A stretch of DNA of 19,717 nt from Acidobacteriota bacterium (GTDB lineage Bacteria > Acidobacteriota > Terriglobia > Bryobacterales > JACQDG01). The stretch covers positions 1 through 19,717 of the forward strand of contig JACQDG010000086.1 in NCBI GenBank assembly GCA_016201185.1. Direction: 5' to 3'. The notes below the pieces were generated by a model. The model was given only the letters and a program-made list of their open reading frames with translations. It was not told the DNA's origin and searched no databases. Position 1 is the first letter of the stretch. Each line of letters starts with the position of its first letter. Made by a program: the position numbers and the translations under genes. Shown here piece after piece: positions 15,825 to 19,717 of this stretch.

Positions 15825-16304
15825 GTGCGACTCTATCCTAACAAGTCGGCTCGAGAGAATGCCGCGCGGATGCTGCCCAGGCTGGCCCAGGAGTTATTAG
15901 ATGCCGGCGACAGGGCCATCGCACGGGGCTATGCCGCAAAACGGCTCCATCCTCTTCGCATATTGTCCAAGAGGTTCCGCTATTCCCTGGAGTTTTTCCG
16001 GCCTTGCTTTGGTCCTGCAATGGACTCCTATCTAACGCAGGTGAAGGACTTGCAGCAATCCCTGGGCGAGCTGAACGATTGTTATTCGAGCACCGCATTT
16101 TATCAGAGGCTCTCGCTGAACCAGGATAAAAGCCTGCCGGCCGTGCTGCAGCACCGGGAAGAACAGTTGCTCGAGAAATTTCGCGCACAATGGCGGCAGG
16201 GATTTCAGCACGACCCTTGGCGGCAACGGCTCCTGCGCTACCTGGCCCACCCTCTCAGGCGGAGAAAAGGAGAAGCCCATGGGAAGAGCAGCATGAGCCG
16301 GTGA
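15825..16304 (+). CDS. CHAD-domain protein, C-terminal half (frame broken)
   Basis: This frame yields 159 residues from a GTG at 15825. RLHPLRILSKRFRYSLEFFRP is the second repeat signature of CHAD domains (H-x-x-R-I-x-x-K-R-x-R-Y). DLQQSLGELNDCYSS is the matching partner of the first half's VRNCDIAL helix. The frame is open upstream back to 15768, so a single-base change anywhere between 15768 and 15807 would join it to the preceding frame into a protein of about 310 residues, normal for CHAD. No ribosome site precedes the GTG, which argues against an independent gene. The tail is basic and Ser-rich. Confidence 0.72.
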   Translation: MRLYPNKSARENAARMLPRLAQELLDAGDRAIARGYAAKRLHPLRILSKRFRYSLEFFRPCFGPAMDSYLTQVKDLQQSLGELNDCYSSTAFYQRLSLNQDKSLPAVLQHREEQLLEKFRAQWRQGFQHDPWRQRLLRYLAHPLRRRKGEAHGKSSMSR

Positions 16305-16406
16305 TCGTCACTGAATCTGGCAAGCAGGTTGCAAGGGAAAAGAAGCAGCACTCCTTTCTGGTGGTGCCTGGAACTGCGAAATGTTAAGGAAATGTTTCAA
16401 TTCGTC

Positions 16407-16435
16407 TTGCCTGCAACGTAATCTTGCTCCATAAT
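16407..16435 (+). promoter_or_regulatory. sigma70-like promoter of the small cysteine-rich protein
   Basis: TTGCCT (16407-16412) and CATAAT (16430-16435) are 17 bp apart in an AT-rich patch, the best two-box plus-strand promoter in the window. The leader would be about 38 nt. The rest of the 16305-16479 gap shows no other gene or hairpin terminator. Confidence 0.6.
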
Positions 16436-16468
16436 GAAAACACCGAATTTAAAAATCCAGCAAGCCGC

Positions 16469-16473
16469 AGGAG
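16469..16473 (+). promoter_or_regulatory. ribosome binding site deciding a GTG start
   Basis: AGGAG lies 6 nt before the GTG at 16480. The overlapping ATG at 16478 is in another frame, so this site supports the GTG. Confidence 0.6.
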
Positions 16474-16479
16474 CTCGAT

Positions 16480-16830
16480 GTGCAACGTACCGGCGAACGG
16501 GCGACCTTAGTAAAGGCGCTATCGACTGTGGCGGTAACGGATCGGCGTAAGAGGGCGCGCCGGTTTCTGCAGGGACTATCCACCGACGAGCTCCGATACA
16601 TGGCCAGCTATCTCGGGGCGTGTCTTCTGGAGTCGGATTTGCACCCCCGGTATGTTTCGCGAGGCGAAATTGCCTGGGAAATCCTGCAGTACGAGTGCTG
16701 CCGCGACCTCAACCCCCAGCACACGCAGCGAGTCTCCTGCGACGTCGAACACAAAATGATTCTGTTGCTGGAGTATTTGAGCTCGTGCCGTTGCGGGGTA
16801 GCCCTCAAGGTGGCGGCCGGCTCGGCGTAA
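16480..16830 (+). CDS. small cysteine-rich protein of unknown function
   Basis: This 116-residue protein starts at GTG with a good ribosome site and its own promoter. The N-terminal third is basic (DRRKRARRFL, residues 21-30). The middle, LSTDELRYMASYLGACLLES (33-52), looks helical. Six cysteines are present: 48, 73, 74, 87, 103 and 105, with CRC near the end. They suggest metal binding or a redox role, but no known zinc-ribbon spacing is evident. No signal peptide or membrane helix is seen. I do not recognise a characterised family; the LSTDEL stretch feels like a conserved acidobacterial small protein, which is memory and not proof. The next gene begins 26 bp later and may be in the same transcript. 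Confidence 0.6.
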   Translation: MQRTGERATLVKALSTVAVTDRRKRARRFLQGLSTDELRYMASYLGACLLESDLHPRYVSRGEIAWEILQYECCRDLNPQHTQRVSCDVEHKMILLLEYLSSCRCGVALKVAAGSA

Positions 16831-16856
16831 TCTCTCCTTTCAGCCCTGGCTTTGGC

Positions 16857-18416
16857 GTGCTATTCCCACTCCTTATTCTTGTCTTCACCCTGATGGCAAG
16901 CGCGGTGTCTGCGCGCGCCGCCGGAGCCGAAGGGTGGGTCCCGACGCGGTGGACGGGCGGGCCGGTGGAGGTTTTCCACCGATCCAGGAATAAGACTCTG
17001 CCCGCCGATCCCCGGCTTCGAGAAACCGTCCGGCAATGGTATTCCCCGGCGACGCTCGAGCTGCTCGAGGGAACCCCGATCAACTGCTTGCTGGTGACAT
17101 GGAGCGCGGGCGCGGATCCGGCGACCGAGCGGGAGCAGCGCCGGGTCGTCTCGAACTATGTGCGCGAGGCGCACAAACGGGAAATCGTCGTGCTCGGCCT
17201 GGTTTACCCGGGAGCGGAGGCGCCTGCCGCAGGCAGGTCGGCCGCAGAGGCCGAGCTGGATGGCCTGGTGATGGACGGTGATTTTCCTGCCGGCGAGCGC
17301 TTTGGCGAGCGGGTGCGGGAGGCACTGGCGGGGAAGGGCAAGGCCGCCGTGGTATTCCCCATCACTTCGCTCGAGCGGCTCTGGCGGGAGGGGCAAGGGC
17401 CAGTCCTGGCCGTGAGCGACTCCCTATGGCCTCGCGTGAGGGTCTTCTCAGAAGGTTCGAGCGTCACTTCCGGCCCTAGCGGCGATCCCTGGATCGATGC
17501 AAACGGCTGGCGCGTTCGCTCACTGCGAGCGCGGGCCGGAGGCCGGCCGGTCTGGCTCGGTCACAAACCCGAAAAGCCGGGCCCCGAGGAATACCTGCGG
17601 GCTGTGGCGGATGCGGCCCTGGCCGGCGGCAGATGGATTGTTTCGCTGGACGACGAGCTACGCGCCGGACTTTATCAGAAGCAGCCTGAAGTCTTGGCGA
17701 CATGGCGCCGCCTGGCGGCCTACTTGAATTTCTTCGAGGAGCACGCGGAATGGCGGCGTTTATCGCCGCGTGCCCGGTTGGCAATTGTGCTGCATGGGGC
17801 CGGGGAAAACAGCGCCCTGTCGGGCGAGGTGCTCAACCTGTTTTCGCGTCGCCACATGCCCTATCGAATCATCGACCGGCGCGATCTGTCTCGAGCCGCG
17901 CTGTCCGGAACGGAAACCGTTGTAGCCGTGGATCTCGAGCCGCCCACTGCTGCGGAGCGCCAGATGCTGGCCGACTTTGCCGCCGCCGGCGGGCTCGTAG
18001 TGGCGGGACCATCCTGGGCCCGCGGCGCAGCCGCTACTCAAGCTTACAGCGTCGAAATGGCGGGTAGGGGCCGGATGGCGATCTACAGCAAGGCCATCCC
18101 CGATCCCGACACTCTTTCCCTCGATGTGCTGCGGCTAGTGGGCAAGGAGAAACTGGGCCTTCGCCTTTACAACGTGTCTCCCATCTTGTCCGATTTCGCT
18201 TCCGATTCGAGCGGCAAGCGAGTGCTGCTGGGGCTGCTTAACTACTCAGAATACCCTGTCGAGTCGGTAACCGCGCGGATTTCTGGAGAGTTTCGATCGG
18301 CGCGGCTCTATTCACCGGAGGCCGCGGTCTCCGACTTGCCGCTTGAAAAAACCCCGCAGGGTGTGGAAATCGTCATTCCCCAGCTTTCCATTTGCGCCGC
18401 CGTGCTCTTAGAATAG
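16857..18416 (+). CDS. secreted protein of unrecognised family, glycosidase-like layout
   Basis: From the GTG at 16857 the protein has 519 residues and begins with a clear signal peptide (MLFPLLILVFTLMASAVSARA). Alternating strand-helix segments up to about residue 300 (INCLLVTWSAG, EIVVLGLVYPG, AAVVFPITSLERLW, GGRWIVSLDDEL) suggest a barrel or Rossmann-like fold. A segment around 300-400 (LAIVLHGAGEN, ETVVAVDLEPPTAAERQMLADFAAAGGLVVAGPSW) resembles the GATase-like domain found in some glycosidases. The last 90 residues are beta-rich, like a glycosidase cap. I recognise no catalytic motif with confidence. The start was chosen because it gives the signal peptide; the frame is open further upstream but overlaps the previous gene. 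No ribosome site is visible. A DUF362 gene follows after 23 bp, probably cotranscribed. Confidence 0.65.
   Translation: MLFPLLILVFTLMASAVSARAAGAEGWVPTRWTGGPVEVFHRSRNKTLPADPRLRETVRQWYSPATLELLEGTPINCLLVTWSAGADPATEREQRRVVSNYVREAHKREIVVLGLVYPGAEAPAAGRSAAEAELDGLVMDGDFPAGERFGERVREALAGKGKAAVVFPITSLERLWREGQGPVLAVSDSLWPRVRVFSEGSSVTSGPSGDPWIDANGWRVRSLRARAGGRPVWLGHKPEKPGPEEYLRAVADAALAGGRWIVSLDDELRAGLYQKQPEVLATWRRLAAYLNFFEEHAEWRRLSPRARLAIVLHGAGENSALSGEVLNLFSRRHMPYRIIDRRDLSRAALSGTETVVAVDLEPPTAAERQMLADFAAAGGLVVAGPSWARGAAATQAYSVEMAGRGRMAIYSKAIPDPDTLSLDVLRLVGKEKLGLRLYNVSPILSDFASDSSGKRVLLGLLNYSEYPVESVTARISGEFRSARLYSPEAAVSDLPLEKTPQGVEIVIPQLSICAAVLLE
17223..17237 (+). repeat. short palindrome inside a coding region
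   Basis: CCTGCC and GGCAGG flank a GCA loop. It encodes an Ala-rich patch (PAAGR) in the secreted protein. Palindromes of this kind occur as dispersed repeats in GC-rich genomes; a single copy is seen here. Confidence 0.3.
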
Positions 18417-18439
18417 GATAGGTAACCGGAGGCCATCCT

Positions 18440-19624
18440 ATGCAGATCAACCGTCATCCGACGCGGCGCCAGTGGCTGTGTGGTTCCGCTGCTGCCGTTG
18501 CCGGCGGACTCTCTTTTGGCCGCGCCGGATCGCTGTTCGCCGCCCCGCCGGCGCCGGCGGGCGTGGTGTCCATTGCGAAGTGTCCCAGCTATGACGAGAA
18601 CCTGGTGGCAGAGCTGGGCGCCATGTTCGACCAGATCGGCGGCATCGCAACACTCGTCGGCGGCAAGACCGTTACGATCAAATTGAACCTCACCGGCAGC
18701 CCCAGCCTGCGCTACGGGGCCTACGCGCCGGGTGTGACGCATTATGTGCACCCCAAGCTGGTGGGCGCTTGCTGCCATCTGCTGGGCAGGGCCGGAGCGC
18801 GGCGCATCCGGTTGGTGGAAAGCTGCTGGGCCAGCGCCGATGCGCTCGAAGAATACATGCTGGACGCCGGCTGGAACCTCAAGGCGCTCGAGTCGGCCGC
18901 GCCGCTTGTGGAGTTCGAGAACACCAATGCCCTGGGCCAGGGCAAGCGCTACAGCCGGCTGAAGGTTCCACACGGCGGCTACATGTACCCGGCCTTCGAT
19001 CTGAACCACGCTTACGAAGACACCGATGTGTTCATGACGATGGCGAAGCTGAAGAACCACGCCACCTGCGGCGTGACGCTTTCGCTGAAGAACAGCTTCG
19101 GGACCTCGCCGGCCTCGATTTACGGCGACGATGCCGGCTCCGAGGAGCCGAATGAGTCCCCGCGGTCGGGCCGGGGACTGGTGTTTCACAATGGGAAGCG
19201 CGGGCCGGCTCGATGCTCGCCGCAGGAACTGCATCCGGATACGCCGCGCCACGGTGGTTACCGGGTGCCGCGCATCGTGGTGGACCTGGTGGCGGCGCGG
19301 CCCATCGATCTTCAGATCATCGACGGCATCGAGTCGGTGGTGGGCGGCGAAGGGCCATGGATCCGCGGCAGCAAGTACGTTCGCCCGGGCGTGCTGATCG
19401 TGGGCGCCAACCCCGTCTCGACGGACGCGGTGGGCGCCGCCGTCATGGGCTACGATCCCCGCGCCGATCGGGGGACGCCGCCTTTCCGCGACTGCGACAA
19501 CACCATGAAGCTGGCCGAAGCGGTAGGCATCGGCACGACCGACCTTGCACGCATTGATGTGCGGGGGGTTTCGATCAAGGACGCGCTGTGCGATTATGAG
19601 GCCCACTGGAGGGGCAAGGCGTAA
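18440..19624 (+). CDS. Tat-exported DUF362 domain protein
   Basis: This 394-residue protein has a twin-arginine-type signal (TRRQWLCGSAAAVAGG, residues 8-23) followed by a DUF362 domain. Characteristic stretches are KTVTIKLNL, VFMTMAKLKNHATCGVTLSLKNSFG, LQIIDGIESVVGGEGP and VRPGVLIVGANPVSTDAVGAAVMGYDP. DUF362 is a domain of unknown biochemical role; some members carry ferredoxin-type iron-sulfur clusters, but no CxxCxxC motif occurs here. GGAGG lies 7 nt before the ATG, giving confidence in the start. It is 23 bp after the secreted-protein gene and 23 bp before a kinase gene, so all three may be cotranscribed. Periplasmic location is inferred from the signal. Confidence 0.88.
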   Translation: MQINRHPTRRQWLCGSAAAVAGGLSFGRAGSLFAAPPAPAGVVSIAKCPSYDENLVAELGAMFDQIGGIATLVGGKTVTIKLNLTGSPSLRYGAYAPGVTHYVHPKLVGACCHLLGRAGARRIRLVESCWASADALEEYMLDAGWNLKALESAAPLVEFENTNALGQGKRYSRLKVPHGGYMYPAFDLNHAYEDTDVFMTMAKLKNHATCGVTLSLKNSFGTSPASIYGDDAGSEEPNESPRSGRGLVFHNGKRGPARCSPQELHPDTPRHGGYRVPRIVVDLVAARPIDLQIIDGIESVVGGEGPWIRGSKYVRPGVLIVGANPVSTDAVGAAVMGYDPRADRGTPPFRDCDNTMKLAEAVGIGTTDLARIDVRGVSIKDALCDYEAHWRGKA

Positions 19625-19647
19625 GGGCGAGAGGTTAAGGGCATAAG

Positions 19648-19717
19648 ATGGCGGCTCCCACCAAGATCAAGGGGCGTTACGAGATCAAGGAAATCCTGGG
19701 CCAGGGCGGGATGGGCC
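19648..19717 (+). CDS. Ser/Thr protein kinase, N-terminus only (cut by window end)
   Basis: The 23 codons present read MAAPTKIKGRYEIKEILGQG and then GMG. The glycine-rich loop LGQGGMG preceded by RYEI is the ATP-binding start of bacterial Hanks-type (PknB-like) kinases, abundant in Acidobacteriota. Nothing beyond the first loop can be seen. No ribosome site of standard strength precedes the ATG. Confidence 0.8.
   Translation, partial: MAAPTKIKGRYEIKEILGQGGMG

Noticed and set aside
16620..16856. Upstream extension of the secreted protein to an earlier start at 16620
   Set aside because: It would overlap the small cysteine-rich gene by 211 bp and bury the signal peptide about 80 residues inside the protein.

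Overview
The window is about 19.7 kb of GC-rich DNA with tightly packed genes. It most likely comes from an Acidobacteriota chromosome, perhaps the Solibacter/Bryobacter side of the phylum. The best clue is a long two-module FtsX/MacB-type permease with no ATPase gene beside it, the form known as acidobacterial duplicated orphan permeases. Tat-exported Gfo/Idh/MocA and DUF362 proteins and a LGQGGMG-type Ser/Thr kinase fit this. No taxonomic marker gene is present, so the assignment is inference.

Left part (1-6843): a Tat-exported metallo-beta-lactamase-fold hydrolase runs off the left edge on the minus strand. Divergent from it is a small coiled-coil protein built on a 21-bp tandem repeat. 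A plus-strand run follows: a Tat-exported Gfo/Idh/MocA oxidoreductase, a secreted DUF5060/DUF4038-type glycoside-hydrolase-like protein and the orphan permease. A dispersed-type palindromic repeat lies between the first two of this run; its right arm encodes the hydrophobic part of the signal peptide of the second.

Middle (6850-12128): a minus-strand two-gene polyamine operon encodes a pyruvoyl-dependent arginine decarboxylase and a deoxyhypusine-synthase-family enzyme. Divergent from it is a single-polypeptide restriction-modification enzyme related to the Type ISP/IIG group, with nuclease, N6-adenine methylase and specificity regions but no helicase.

Right-middle (12177-16304): two tandem overlapping thymidylate-kinase-like paralogues, one with Arg in place of the Walker A Lys, are transcribed away from an exopolyphosphatase (Ppx/GppA plus HD domain). 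A CHAD-domain gene follows it, split in two by a frame change. This looks like a polyphosphate and nucleotide-phosphate module and is the best candidate here for an under-described system.

Right end (16480-19717): a small cysteine-rich protein with its own good promoter, a secreted protein of unrecognised family, a Tat-exported DUF362 protein and the first 23 codons of a Ser/Thr protein kinase.

I see no rRNA, tRNA, CRISPR array, transposase, integrase or convincing intrinsic terminator. No stretch over 300 bases lacks a gene; the longest gaps are 8473-8651 and 16305-16479.
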